Shown: piece after piece, positions 18,459 to 30,945 of the stretch | How positions within the stretch are numbered: position 1 is the first letter of the stretch | How the letters are laid out: every line of letters begins with the position of its first letter | Origin: Kutzneria chonburiensis | GTDB taxonomy: Bacteria > Actinomycetota > Actinomycetes > Mycobacteriales > Pseudonocardiaceae | Reading direction: 5' to 3' | NCBI RefSeq assembly: GCF_028622115.1 | Contig: NZ_CP097263.1 | Span: forward strand, 2,232,001-2,296,000 | Length of the DNA: 64,000 nt | Program-made: the position numbers and the translations under genes | Notes under the pieces: generated by a model | What the model saw: the letters and a program-made list of their open reading frames with translations, nothing else | Database searches by the model: none | What the model was told of the DNA's origin: nothing

Positions 18459-19322
18459 ATGGCGCAAGCGCACGCCGCCGCAACGCTCAACGCACCTGTC
18501 GTCACCAGAACCACACTCGTCACCGCGGTAGCCGCGCCCGTCGTGACCAAACGAATAGCGGTCGGCACCGACGGCTCCTACTGGGGCGACGCCGCGCTGG
18601 GCTGGGCCGCCCGGCACGCGCTGGTCACCGGGGCCGAGCTCGAGGTACACCAGGCCGACCGGCGCTATGTCGACATCCCTGACGACATTCCCAACGACGC
18701 CGGCATCGGCTCCACGCTGCGCAGCATGCCGATGCTGCCGGTGCGGATCCGCCGCAGCGGACCGGACCCGGTCGGCACGCTCGTCGGCGCCAGCGCCGAC
18801 GCCGACCTCATCGTGCTCGGCTGCCGCGGTCACCACCACGGCACGCTCGGCGTGGGCCGCAGCGTCGTCCCGATCGTCACCCGCGCCCGCTGCGACACCG
18901 TCGTGGTCCGCGGCGTGCCGTCCGGACTCAACGGCCGCACCCGCTGGATCACCGCCATGGTTCGCGGCAGCAGCGAGGACATCGGGGTGCTGGCCAAGGT
19001 GGCGAAGCTGGCCACCTCGTTGCAGTCCAAGGTCCGCGTCGTGCACGTGACGCCGCCGGCCGGGCCGCGCTGGCTGCCCGAGCAGCTGAGCTCGGCGACC
19101 GTGCTGGAGCGGGCCGCCGCGCAGCTGGCCAAGCTGGCCCCGAAGTTCACCCCCGATCTGCGCTCGTTCGCCTGCCAGCCGCCGGAGGCCGCCGTCGCCT
19201 GCCCGGACACCGACCTGCTGGTGGTCGGCGACACCCGTCTCACTGATCGAGACCGCCTTGATCCCATGACCAAAGCGGCCCTGTACCATTCCCGTTCGCC
19301 CGTGCTGGTGGTGCGTAACTGA
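18459..19322 (+). CDS. Universal stress protein, tandem UspA domains (copy 1)
   Basis: 287 residues from the ATG at 18459, six bases after AGGAGG; an ATG at 18453 abuts that site. First Usp domain: RIAVGTDGSYWGDAALGWAA to DADLIVLGCRGHHHGTLGVG, a near-match to the family's ATP-binding glycine motif. Second domain: TRWITAMVRGSSEDIGVLAK to DLLVVGDTRL and SPVLVVRN. Its middle is shorter than in the textbook two-domain form. Tandem with a paralogue 101 bases downstream. Likely a hypoxia, dormancy or starvation response protein. Confidence 0.85.
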   Translation: MAQAHAAATLNAPVVTRTTLVTAVAAPVVTKRIAVGTDGSYWGDAALGWAARHALVTGAELEVHQADRRYVDIPDDIPNDAGIGSTLRSMPMLPVRIRRSGPDPVGTLVGASADADLIVLGCRGHHHGTLGVGRSVVPIVTRARCDTVVVRGVPSGLNGRTRWITAMVRGSSEDIGVLAKVAKLATSLQSKVRVVHVTPPAGPRWLPEQLSSATVLERAAAQLAKLAPKFTPDLRSFACQPPEAAVACPDTDLLVVGDTRLTDRDRLDPMTKAALYHSRSPVLVVRN

Positions 19323-19423
19323 ACCAATCCAACTCGGCCCCTGGCGATCAACGCGGTCGGGGTGCAGAGTGTGTCAGGTAATCCAGTACGTGCGAGATTC
19401 CCTGTGCCGCCAGGAGGGTTCGC

Positions 19424-20233
19424 ATGGCGAGAGTGCTGCCGAGCGCGACGACGACTCGTCCTCATCACGTCACCCCGGAAGGGTTCGGGCCGAGCGTCGT
19501 GGTCGGCGCCGACGGATCCCCGTGGGGGTCCGCCGCACTGGCCTGGGCGGCCAGGTATGCCTGGCTGCGTGGGGAAAGCCTGACCGTCTACGCCGATTCC
19601 ACTCTTCCGGGTGAACCTTCGGCGGCAGACCAATTGGCGACCATGCAGCCGCTGCCGGTCAGCATCGTGGAGAGCTCCTCGGATCCGCTGCGCACCCTGG
19701 TGCCGGCCAGCGAGCACGCCGAGCTGGCGGTGCTGGGCTGCCGCGGCCGGCAGCACGTGACCATCGGGCTGGGCCGCTGGGTCCTGCCCGTGGTGGCCGC
19801 CGCGCACTGCGACACCGTCGTGGTGCGCGGCCTGGACGCCGCCGTGCACGGCATGCACTCGGTCATCACAGCCCTGGTCGGCGGCGGCGCCGAGGACCGG
19901 CCGGTGCTGCGCCGGGCCGCCGAGCTGGCCGAGACCTACCACGCCAAGCTGCACGTCGCCCACGCCTGGCCGACCCCGTCCAGCCGCACCGCCAGCCCGT
20001 CCGGCGACGTCCACGGCGAGGTGCTCGACCACGCCAAGGACTACCTGGCCACGGTGAACCGGCAGCTGTCGGCCAACTTCGAGGCCGTCCGCGCCCAGCC
20101 GTACGAGCTGGTGTCCAGCCGCACCCACACCGACCTGATCGTCGTCGGCTCCGGCGGCCCCGGCCGGCTCGGCGGCGTCACCCGGGACGCGCTGCACCAC
20201 GCGCTGTGCCCGGTCCTGGTCGTCCGGAACTGA
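19424..20233 (+). CDS. Universal stress protein, tandem UspA domains (copy 2)
   Basis: 269 residues, ATG six bases after AGGAGG. Paralogue of the preceding gene: shared VVVGADGSPWGSAALAWAAR, ELAVLGCRGRQHVTIGLGRW, CDTVVVRGL and the C-terminal PVLVVRN. Residues 1-20 are variable. Probably arose by local duplication. The pair has its own start signals and 101 bases between them, so they may be separately transcribed. Confidence 0.85.
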   Translation: MARVLPSATTTRPHHVTPEGFGPSVVVGADGSPWGSAALAWAARYAWLRGESLTVYADSTLPGEPSAADQLATMQPLPVSIVESSSDPLRTLVPASEHAELAVLGCRGRQHVTIGLGRWVLPVVAAAHCDTVVVRGLDAAVHGMHSVITALVGGGAEDRPVLRRAAELAETYHAKLHVAHAWPTPSSRTASPSGDVHGEVLDHAKDYLATVNRQLSANFEAVRAQPYELVSSRTHTDLIVVGSGGPGRLGGVTRDALHHALCPVLVVRN

Positions 20234-20317
20234 AAACCTCGAGTCACATCTCCCTGGCTCCATCCGTCAGGTAGACAGTGGGCAGTTGCCCGCGTCGACC
20301 GGACCGATGGAGAGACG

Positions 20318-22695
<2,378 letters not shown>

Positions 22696-22699
<4 letters not shown>

Positions 22700-23508
22700 A
22701 GGCGGAAGACGCGGCGCGCGTTGCCGGCCAGGAACAGCTCGCGCGCCTCGTCGTCCAGCCCCAGCTCGTCGAGGTGCCCGAGTGCCTTGGCCGGTGTGAT
22801 CATCGGGTAGTTGGAGCCGAAGAGGACCTTGCGCCGGCCGCGGCCACGCACGTAATCCACCAGTTCCGCCGGATACCGCTGGGCGGTGTAGGCGCTGGTG
22901 TCGATATAGACGTTGGCGTGCTTGTCGGCCACCGCGATCATCTCGGTCGTCCACGGATAGCCGATGTGCCCGCACACGATGGTCAGCTCCGGGAAGTCCA
23001 GCGCGACCTGGTCGATGTACGGAATGGGGCGGCCGGTCTCCGACGGGCGCAGCGGGCCGGTGTGCCCGACCTGCGTGCAGAACGGAATGCCGAGTTCGAC
23101 GCAGGCCGCGTAGAGCGGGTAGTAGAGCCGGTCGGTCGGCGGCAGCTGCCACAGCCACGGCACCAGTCGTAGCGCCACGAAGCCGAGTTCGTTGACCGCC
23201 CGGCGCAGCTCCCGCACCGCGTGCATCGGCCTGGTGATGTCGGCGCCGGCCACGCCACGCAGGCGTCCGTCCGACTGCGCGACGAATTCGGCGACTTCGT
23301 CGTTGCTGATCAGGACTTCGTTCGGGCCGTACCAGGCGCAGGCCAGGCCGATCTCCACGTCGGCCTCGGCCAGGGCGGCGACGGTGGCCGACACCGGCGG
23401 GGCCTGCTCGGCCAGCTCGAGGCCGGTCCAGCGGCGTAGGGATTCGAGCATCTCGTGGTTGAGGTGACGCAGCGTCGGATGCTGCATCCACGCGTCGATG
23501 ACCACCAT
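22696..23508 (-). CDS. Amidohydrolase-2 family metal-dependent hydrolase
   Basis: 270 residues from the ATG at 23508 (MVVIDAWMQHPTLRHLN). The TIM-barrel amidohydrolase_2 type is seen in the metal/active-site blocks FCTQVGHTGPLRPS, ELTIVCGHIGYPW and KVLFGSNYPMITPAKAL. The family includes decarboxylases and hydrolases acting on carboxylated rings or acyl compounds; the first-strand D-x-W-x-Q/H replaces the usual DxHxH. The substrate is unknown. Divergent from the HAD-APH-ACAD operon across a 16-bp palindrome, so it probably belongs to the same regulon. Confidence 0.75.
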
Positions 23509-23542
23509 GATCGTGGACTGTACGCGCGTCGTGTTGTCCACA

Positions 23543-23558
23543 TACCGACTGGTCGGTA
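23543..23558. promoter_or_regulatory. TetR-type palindrome between amidohydrolase and ACAD10-like operon
   Basis: TACCGAC-TG-GTCGGTA, perfect 7-base arms. It overlaps a TACTAT -10 box (23557-23562) that would start transcription about at the GTG at 23569. The ACCGAC/GTCGGT dyad resembles operators of TetR regulators of acyl-CoA genes. No TetR gene is adjacent. Confidence 0.65.
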
Positions 23559-23568
23559 CTATCGCGGC

Positions 23569-24213
23569 GTGCCGACACGTGACCAGGTGGACGCCGTCGT
23601 CTTCGACTACGGCGGCGTGCTCACCACGCCTTTGAGCGCCACAACCGGCAGCTGGCTGCGGGCCGACGGGATCGACCCGGACGGCTTCGCCACCCTGATG
23701 CGGGACTGGCTGGGCCGCGACGCCGAGCCGGACAACCCGATCCACCTGCTGGAGACCGGCGAGCTGCCGGTGCCGGAGTTCGAGCGGCGGTTCGCCGCCC
23801 GGCTGGTCAGCACGACCGGGTCGCCGATCGAGCCCGAAGGGGTGCTCGGTCGGCTGTTCGCGGCCATGAAACCCAGCGACGAGATGACGCAGCTGGTCCG
23901 CGACCTGCGCAACCACGGCCTGCGCATCGGCCTGCTGTCCAACAGCTGGGGCAACGACTACCCGCACGAGATGCTGGCCGAGCTGTGCGACGTGGTGGTG
24001 ATCAGCGGCGAGGTCGGCCTGCGCAAGCCGGACGAGCCCATCTACCGGCTGCTGCTCGAACGGCTGGACCTGCCGGCCGAGCGGGTGGTCTTCGTGGACG
24101 ACTTCACGGCCAACGTGCGGGCCGCCGAGAAGCTCGGCCTGCACGGCATTCGACACCTCGATCCCGTCAGCACCCGTGCGGCGCTGGCCGAACTGCTGGG
24201 GGAGGACCTGTGA
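23569..24213 (+). CDS. HAD-family hydrolase (ACAD10 N-terminal domain-like)
   Basis: 214 residues from the GTG at 23569; frame upstream of it lies in the operator. HAD motif I is VVFDYGGVLTTP, with a Tyr between the first Asp and the glycines, so the usual DxD acid/base is absent; this is common in the epoxide-hydrolase-N/ACAD10 branch. Motif II is GLLSNSWGN, then the Lys of LRKPDEPIY and the motif IV acids VVFVDDFTANV. The first gene of three, overlapping the APH gene by four bases. A phosphatase or a non-catalytic partner for the next two enzymes. Confidence 0.85.
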   Translation: MPTRDQVDAVVFDYGGVLTTPLSATTGSWLRADGIDPDGFATLMRDWLGRDAEPDNPIHLLETGELPVPEFERRFAARLVSTTGSPIEPEGVLGRLFAAMKPSDEMTQLVRDLRNHGLRIGLLSNSWGNDYPHEMLAELCDVVVISGEVGLRKPDEPIYRLLLERLDLPAERVVFVDDFTANVRAAEKLGLHGIRHLDPVSTRAALAELLGEDL

Positions 24214-25235
24214 GCGCGCTGCCCGGCCTGGACATCGACGCCCTGGCCAAGCACATGGACGCCGCGGGCGTGCTGGCCGGCCCGCTCACCGCGGAGCTGA
24301 TCCCGGGCGGCCGGTCCAACCTGACCTACCGGGTCGACGACGGCGTGCACCAGTGGGTGCTGCGTCGGCCGCCGCTGGGCCACGTGCTGGCCACCGCGCA
24401 CGACATGGGCCGTGAGTTCCGGGTCATCTCCGCCTTGGCCCCGACCAAGGTCCCGGTGCCCAAGACCGAGCTGTTCTGCGACGACACGGCCGTCATCGGC
24501 GCGCCGTTCTACCTGATGGAACGGGTCGCCGGCACGCCGATGCGGTCCCGCGCCGACACCGCCGGCCTGTCGGTCGAGCAGGCGGGCAGGGTCGCCGACG
24601 AGCTGATCGACGTGCTGGCCGAGCTGCACGAGGTCGACCCGCGGCAGGTCGGGCTGGGCGACTTCGGCCGTCCCGAGGGCTTCATGACCCGACAGGTCGC
24701 CCGCTGGCGCAAGCAGCTCGACGCCTCGCGCAGCCGGGACCTCCCTGGTATCGAGGAGCTGCACGCCCGGCTGGCCGCGACCGTGCCGGCGGCGCAGCGG
24801 ACCACGATCGTGCACGGCGACTACCGCCTGGACAACGCGCTCGTGACGACCGAGCCGCTGGGCATCAGCGCCGTGCTCGACTGGGAAATGTCCACCCTCG
24901 GCGACCCGCTGTCCGACCTGGGCCTGTTCGTCGTCTACTGGCAGGGCGTCGGCCAGGACGACGACCCGATCACCAACGGCGTCAGCGCCACGCCCGGCTT
25001 CCCCGCCATCGACACCCTGGTCGAGCGCTACACGCGTCGCACAGCCATCGACGTCTCCGGCCTCGGCTGGTACGTCGCCTTCGCCTACTTCAAGCTCGCG
25101 GTGATCTTGGAGGGCATCCACTACCGGTTCGTGCAGGGCGGCACGGTCGGCGCCGGGTTCGAGCGGATCGGCGCCCTGGTCGGCCCGCTCGTCGAGCACG
25201 GCGCCGCCGCGGCCGCCGCAGTCAAGGAGGACTGA
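24210..25235 (+). CDS. APH-fold kinase of the ACAD10/11 type
   Basis: 341 residues from the GTG at 24210 (GTGA overlap). Aminoglycoside-phosphotransferase fold: GGRSNLTYRVDDGVHQWVLR (ATP-binding loop and Lys region), catalytic loop IVHGDYRLDNALV, metal Asp in VLDWEMSTLGDPLSDL. In the ACAD11 kinase domain and Pseudomonas LvaA this fold phosphorylates the hydroxyl of 4-hydroxyacyl-CoA. It directly overlaps the acyl-CoA dehydrogenase start (TGATG), as expected for that two-step chemistry. It is not likely to be an antibiotic-resistance enzyme. Confidence 0.85.
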   Translation: MSALPGLDIDALAKHMDAAGVLAGPLTAELIPGGRSNLTYRVDDGVHQWVLRRPPLGHVLATAHDMGREFRVISALAPTKVPVPKTELFCDDTAVIGAPFYLMERVAGTPMRSRADTAGLSVEQAGRVADELIDVLAELHEVDPRQVGLGDFGRPEGFMTRQVARWRKQLDASRSRDLPGIEELHARLAATVPAAQRTTIVHGDYRLDNALVTTEPLGISAVLDWEMSTLGDPLSDLGLFVVYWQGVGQDDDPITNGVSATPGFPAIDTLVERYTRRTAIDVSGLGWYVAFAYFKLAVILEGIHYRFVQGGTVGAGFERIGALVGPLVEHGAAAAAAVKED

Positions 25236-26458
25236 TGGAGTTCGAGTACGACCAGCGGACCCAGGAGCTGATCGGTCAGCTGACCGACTTCATGGAGTCC
25301 CACGTGTATCCGGCCGAGGCCGCGCACAAGCAGTGGGTGCTGGACAACCCGACCTCGTGGGACGCGCCGCCGGTCATCGAGGAGCTCAAGGCCGAGGCGC
25401 GCAAGCGCGGTTTGTGGAACCTGTTCCTGCCGGACAAGGAGCACGGCGCCGGCCTAACCAACCTCCAGTACGCGCCGCTGGCCGAGATCACCGGCCGCAG
25501 CCCGTCGCTGGCCCCGGAGGCGACCAACTGCGCCGCACCGGACACCGGCAACATGGAGGTGCTGGCCCAGTTCGGCACCGCGGCCCAGCAGGAGCAGTGG
25601 CTGCGGCCGCTGCTGACCGGCGAGATCCGCTCGGCGTTCTGCATGACCGAGCCGGACGTGGCCTCCTCCGACGCGACCAACATCGCCACCCGCATCGAGC
25701 GTGACGGCGACGAGTACGTGATCAACGGCCGCAAGTGGTTCGCCTCCGGCGCGATGAGCCCGCGGGCCAAGATCTTCATCGTGATGGGTCAGACCGACCC
25801 GGACAACCCCGACCGGCACCGCCGGCAGAGCCAGGTGCTGGTGCCCCGCGACACGCCCGGCGTGAACGTCAAGCGCGGCATGCACGTCTTCGGCTTCAGC
25901 GACGGCGCGCACGGCGGGCACGCGGAGATCGAGTTCACCGACGTGCGCGTGCCGGTCGCGAACGTGATCGCCGGCGAGGGCGAGGGCTTCGCCATCGCGC
26001 AGGCCCGGCTGGGCCCCGGCCGTATCCACCACTGCATGCGGCTGATCGGTATGGCCGAGCGGGCCGTGCAGGCGATGTGCGAGCGCACGGTGAGCCGGGT
26101 GGCGTTCGGCAAGCCGATCGCCGACCAGGGTGTGGTGCAGGAGTGGATCGCCGAGGCGCGGGTGGCCATCGAGCAGGCCCGGCTGCTGGTGCTCAAGACC
26201 GCGTGGCTGATGGACACCGTCGGCAACCGGGGCGCGCACACCGAGATCCAGTCGATCAAGATCGCCACGCCTGCGGCGGTGGAGAAGATCATCGACCGGG
26301 CCATCCAGTCGCACGGCGGCGGCGGCGTGAGCCAGGACTTCATCCTGACCACGCTGTGGGCGTCGGCCCGCATGCTGCGGCTGGCCGACGGGCCGGACGA
26401 GGTGCACAAGATGTCCCTGGCCCGGCGGGAACTGCGGCCGTACCGGCCGACGCGCTGA
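25235..26458 (+). CDS. Acyl-CoA dehydrogenase (ACAD10/11-like)
   Basis: 407 residues, full-length flavoprotein: SAFCMTEPDVASSDATNI (FAD/substrate strand), YVINGRKWFASGAMSPRAKI, GFAIAQARLGPGRIHHCMRL and the C-terminal IQSHGGGGVSQDF. Its operon partners, a kinase and a HAD protein, place it in the ACAD10/11 group, where the active site eliminates phosphate from 4-phosphoacyl-CoA rather than doing simple desaturation. It ends 20 bases before a strong terminator. Confidence 0.9.
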   Translation: MEFEYDQRTQELIGQLTDFMESHVYPAEAAHKQWVLDNPTSWDAPPVIEELKAEARKRGLWNLFLPDKEHGAGLTNLQYAPLAEITGRSPSLAPEATNCAAPDTGNMEVLAQFGTAAQQEQWLRPLLTGEIRSAFCMTEPDVASSDATNIATRIERDGDEYVINGRKWFASGAMSPRAKIFIVMGQTDPDNPDRHRRQSQVLVPRDTPGVNVKRGMHVFGFSDGAHGGHAEIEFTDVRVPVANVIAGEGEGFAIAQARLGPGRIHHCMRLIGMAERAVQAMCERTVSRVAFGKPIADQGVVQEWIAEARVAIEQARLLVLKTAWLMDTVGNRGAHTEIQSIKIATPAAVEKIIDRAIQSHGGGGVSQDFILTTLWASARMLRLADGPDEVHKMSLARRELRPYRPTR

Positions 26459-26477
26459 TCCGTTGCGCTGGTGATGT

Positions 26478-26513
26478 GACGGCCGCTCACCCCGTGCGGG
26501 GTGAGCGGCCGTC
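26478..26513. terminator. Terminator between acyl-CoA dehydrogenase and lipoprotein genes
   Basis: Perfect 16-base stem (GACGGCCGCTCACCCC and its complement) with a GTGC loop, shared by two convergent genes. Confidence 0.8.
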
Positions 26514-26950
26514 GCGCGGTTACAGCTTGCCCAGGACGGCGTCGGTCAGGCGGTAGGCCGTGGCCTTGCCGTTGGTGGCGGTCGCGCAGCCGCTGGTCTT
26601 GATCGTCACGTCGATCGGGTCGCCGCCGGGGTAGGCGAAGATCACCATGTCCTGGCCGCCGTGGTCCAGCGGGCACATCGTGCCGCGCGGCGGTGGCGTG
26701 GTGTCAGCGGCGTTCAGCGCCTCCTGCAACGCCTTGACGTCTTTGACCTGCACCGATTTCGCCAGGTGCCGCTGGACGGCTTCGTACTGGCAGACCACCG
26801 CCGCCGTCGGCATGCCCGGCACCATCGGCCCGTCCGGCGCCGCGGCCAGGTGCTGCGGCAGCGTGTCCGCGCAGACCGGCGGGTGCGCGGCCGGCTGGGT
26901 CTGCGGCTGGGGCGGTGCGGCGCAGGCGGCGGCCGCGATCAGCACACCGG

Positions 26951-28386
<1,436 letters not shown>

Positions 28387-28390
<4 letters not shown>

Positions 28391-28958
28391 TTCTTCTCTC
28401 CCCTTTTTCCAGCAGCACCAGCAGGACGTCGTCCACCACCCGTGCGATGAACTCTTCGTCGAAAGTCCCCGTCGCCAGCTGGCGCATGATCATCCCTTCG
28501 GCCACGTCGTGCACCAGTTCGCCGTCCGCGTCCGGCCGCAGTTCTCCTCGATCCACCGCCCTCTGCAGGCACACCAGGAACGGCGACAGCTCTTCGTTCG
28601 CCACGTGCTCCCGCAGCGCCGCCGCCAGCTCGTCGTCGTGTTTCGACGCCGCGATCAGGCCGTTGATCATCGCCAGGTAGCTCTCGCTCGCCCGCTCCTT
28701 GAGCGCCCCCATCACCGCGTACAGATCGCTCCGCAGCTCTCCCGTGTCCGGCATCGCTTCGTTCTGCCTCGCGTCGTAGGCATCCAGCGCCGCCTTCACC
28801 AGCTGCGCCTTGTTCCGCCACCGCCGGTAGATCGTCGCCTTGCTGGCCTGCGCCTTCCCCGCCACCGCGTCCATCGTCAGTCCCGCATACCCCACCTCCC
28901 CGACCAGCTCGATCACCGCCGCCAGAATCGCGTCTTCCCGCTCCTTGCCTCGCACCAC
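28387..28958 (-). pseudogene. TetR-family repressor, reading frame disrupted at the 3' end
   Basis: From GTG 28958 the N-terminal HTH is classic: ILAAVIELVGEVGYAGLTMD, KAQASKATIYRRWRNKAQLV. The ligand-binding helices run to VVDDVLLVLLEK. There the A5/G4 run (plus-strand C4T5, 28400-28408) leads the sequenced frame past its natural end into the next gene, with no stop until 27756. One added base gives a short tail and a TGA at 28387 that overlaps the monooxygenase ATG, the normal coupled layout. So either a sequencing slip or a genuinely fused, extended repressor of about 410 residues. A 31-bp palindrome abuts the start. Confidence 0.8.
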
Positions 28959-28961
28959 GAC

Positions 28962-28992
28962 TGAAGTGTACGAAACCGTTTCGTACACTTCA
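28962..28992. promoter_or_regulatory. 31-bp TetR operator
   Basis: Perfect 14-base arms TGAAGTGTACGAAA and TTTCGTACACTTCA around CCG, ending four bases upstream of the repressor GTG. Upstream in-frame codons would lie inside it, which argues for the GTG start and a short or absent leader. Most likely the autoregulatory site that also controls the monooxygenase. Confidence 0.75.
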
Positions 28993-29131
28993 AGCCCGCG
29001 GTGATGAGGTCTGGACCATTGTTCAGGCGTTATTGATCACGGGGTGAGCACCGGCACTGAACAACGTCCGCCCGGCTACAACTGCCGTGGTCCTGCGCTG
29101 TCCGCGCAGACCAGCAAGCCAAGGAACGGAG

Positions 29132-29428
29132 ATGTGCGTGTTCTCCATCAAGAAGACGGCGTCGGTCGCGATCGCCGCGGCCGCGATCGCCCTCACCGCC
29201 GGCGCAGCGTCCGCCGCGGCGGCCCCGCAGGCCTACGACCCGCCGAGCATCGCGGGTGGCGGCTGCCCGAACTACATCGAGCGCACCGGCAACGGCAACC
29301 TGTACGGCTACACCCTGCTCAAGGTGTGGGCGCCGAACGGCACCTTCTACGTCGGCGACTACAACGTGCGGGCCTACCTCGGCGGCGGCGCGTGGTGGAA
29401 CCTCGGCACCTACGAGTACCGGTGCTGA
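29132..29428 (+). CDS. Small secreted protein, unknown function
   Basis: 98 residues from the ATG at 29132, preceded by AAGGAACGGAG. Signal peptide about 1-32 (cut near ASAAAA). The mature part has only two Cys (GGGCPNY and the last residue, YRC), many aromatic residues and Gly, likely one disulphide joining its ends. No family recognised. The gene at 11225 is a comparable secreted mini-protein. Confidence 0.65.
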   Translation: MCVFSIKKTASVAIAAAAIALTAGAASAAAAPQAYDPPSIAGGGCPNYIERTGNGNLYGYTLLKVWAPNGTFYVGDYNVRAYLGGGAWWNLGTYEYRC

Positions 29429-29446
29429 TCGGTCGGTGATGCGGTA

Positions 29447-29480
29447 GCGCCGTGGCCGTGCAGGCGCACGGCCACGGCGC
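29447..29480 (+). terminator. Hairpin after the small secreted protein gene
   Basis: Perfect 15-base stem (GCGCCGTGGCCGTGC and its complement) with an AGGC loop, 18 bases after the stop. Confidence 0.75.
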
Positions 29481-29531
29481 GGACGTCACCAGCCAAGCCG
29501 GGGGCGGCGGACTCACCGAAACCGCTCCGTT

Positions 29532-29553
29532 CTGTACCTAGTGGTATGTACAG
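29532..29553. promoter_or_regulatory. Imperfect dyad upstream of the DUF4865 gene
   Basis: CTGTAC at each end, with 8 of 10 pairs matching across 22 bases. It lies 17 bases upstream of the preferred ATG (29570), at a position suited to repression. The cognate regulator is not in view. Confidence 0.4.
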
Positions 29554-29569
29554 TGGCGGCATGCATGCG

Positions 29570-30100
29570 ATGCAGTACGAGATCACGCTGCCGGCCGACT
29601 ACGACATGGGCATCATCCGCGAGCGGGTGGCGACCAAGGGATCGCTGCTGGACGCGTGGCCGGGGCTCGGGCTGAAGGCGTACTGCGTGCGGGAGCGGGC
29701 CGACGGGTCGCCGGTGAACCAGTATTCGCCCTTCTACCTCTGGCGGACGGTCGAGGGCATGAACGCTTTCCTGTGGGGACAAGGCTTTCGTGGCCTGTGC
29801 GAGGCGTTCGGACGGCCCGTGGTGCAGCAGTGGACCGGCCTGGCGTTCCAGCGCGGGCCGGCCAGTACGGCGACGCGGGCCCGAAAGGTGACCCGGCCGA
29901 TCACGCCGGAGGAGATCCCGGACGTGGTTGCTTCGACACGGGTCGAGGACGGGATGCACTCGGTGGCGCTGGCGGTCGACACCCGAGGCTGGCAGCTCGT
30001 GGAGTTCACGCTCTACGAGGACAATCCGGCCGCCGAGTACTCGGTCCGGCACCTGTCCGCGCCCGAGCTGGACCAGCTGCCGGTGGGTCGGCAGTGGTGA
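29570..30100 (+). CDS. DUF4865 family protein
   Basis: 176 residues starting MQYEITLPADYDMGIIRERV, the usual start of DUF4865 proteins; ATGs at 29546 and 29561 lie in or next to the dyad. Other conserved blocks are WPGLGLKAYCVRER, YSPFYLWRTVEGMNAFLWG and the C-terminal WQLVEFTLYED. The fold appears to be two ferredoxin-like (dimeric alpha/beta barrel) halves; a monooxygenase or sensor role has been guessed but not shown. Coupled by GTGA to the phosphotriesterase-like gene. Confidence 0.75.
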   Translation: MQYEITLPADYDMGIIRERVATKGSLLDAWPGLGLKAYCVRERADGSPVNQYSPFYLWRTVEGMNAFLWGQGFRGLCEAFGRPVVQQWTGLAFQRGPASTATRARKVTRPITPEEIPDVVASTRVEDGMHSVALAVDTRGWQLVEFTLYEDNPAAEYSVRHLSAPELDQLPVGRQW

Positions 30101-30945
30101 TCCGCACGGTTCTCGGTGACGTCGACCAGCTGGGCGTCACCAACTCACACGACCACCTGTTCTTGGCCAGCCCCGTGCTGCCCGGCCAGGAGTTGACCGA
30201 CGTCGAGCCGGCTTTCACTGAGCTGCAACGGTTTCGTGCCAGCGGCGGCGAGACCGTCGTGCAGTGGACACCGATGGGCATGCATCGCCGGCTCGACGCC
30301 CTACCGGACCTCTCGCGGCGCACCGGTGTCGCCATTGTCGCCGCCACCGGTCTGCACCAGGCCCAGCATTACTCGCCGGAGTGGCTGGCGGAAACGTTGC
30401 CACGCCTGGACGAGCTGTTCGTCAACGACGTCACCGAGCATCGCGCCGGCCTGATCAAGGTCGCCGGCGGCTTCCACGGCCTCGACACCCATGCCGTGCA
30501 CACAATGACCGCCGCTGCCAATGCCCATCACGCGACCGGCGTGCCGATCACCGTCCACCTCGAACTCGGCACCGCCGCATTGGACGTGCTGGACCTGTTG
30601 TGCGACAAGCTGAACGTCCCTCCGCACCGGGTCGTCCTCGGCCACCTCAACCGCTTCCCCGACCCGTGGGTCCATCGGCAGGCCGCCGCAGCCGGTGCCT
30701 TCCTCGCGTTCGACGGCCCTTCGCGCGCGAATCACGCCACCGACTGGCTGACCCCGTCCACGCTCGCCGATCTCGCCGACGCCGGCTTCGCCGCGCAGCT
30801 CCTGGTCGGCGGCGACACCACGACCGCCGCCGCGCGCGGCATGCCCGGCATGTCGTACCTGCTGACCCACCTCCGTCCACGCCTCGATCCCGACCTCGCC
30901 ACCCAGATCTTCGTCGCCAACCCCACGCGAGCCTTCAGTTTCTAG
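30097..30945 (+). CDS. Phosphotriesterase-like metal hydrolase
   Basis: 282 residues from the GTG overlapping the DUF4865 stop. TIM-barrel metal sites of the PTE family: GVTNSHDHLF (His-x-His), LIKVAGGFHG (Lys bridge position), ITVHLELGTA and VVLGHLNRF (His ligands), and LLVGGDTTTA (catalytic Asp). Family members are mostly lactonases. The coupling to DUF4865 suggests that the two act on the same compound. It ends three bases inside the convergent kinase-like gene. Confidence 0.8.
   Translation: MIRTVLGDVDQLGVTNSHDHLFLASPVLPGQELTDVEPAFTELQRFRASGGETVVQWTPMGMHRRLDALPDLSRRTGVAIVAATGLHQAQHYSPEWLAETLPRLDELFVNDVTEHRAGLIKVAGGFHGLDTHAVHTMTAAANAHHATGVPITVHLELGTAALDVLDLLCDKLNVPPHRVVLGHLNRFPDPWVHRQAAAAGAFLAFDGPSRANHATDWLTPSTLADLADAGFAAQLLVGGDTTTAAARGMPGMSYLLTHLRPRLDPDLATQIFVANPTRAFSF

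Noticed and set aside
24210-25235. APH-fold gene as aminoglycoside resistance
   Set aside because: Position between HAD and ACAD genes and the sequence blocks fit the ACAD11 kinase branch instead.
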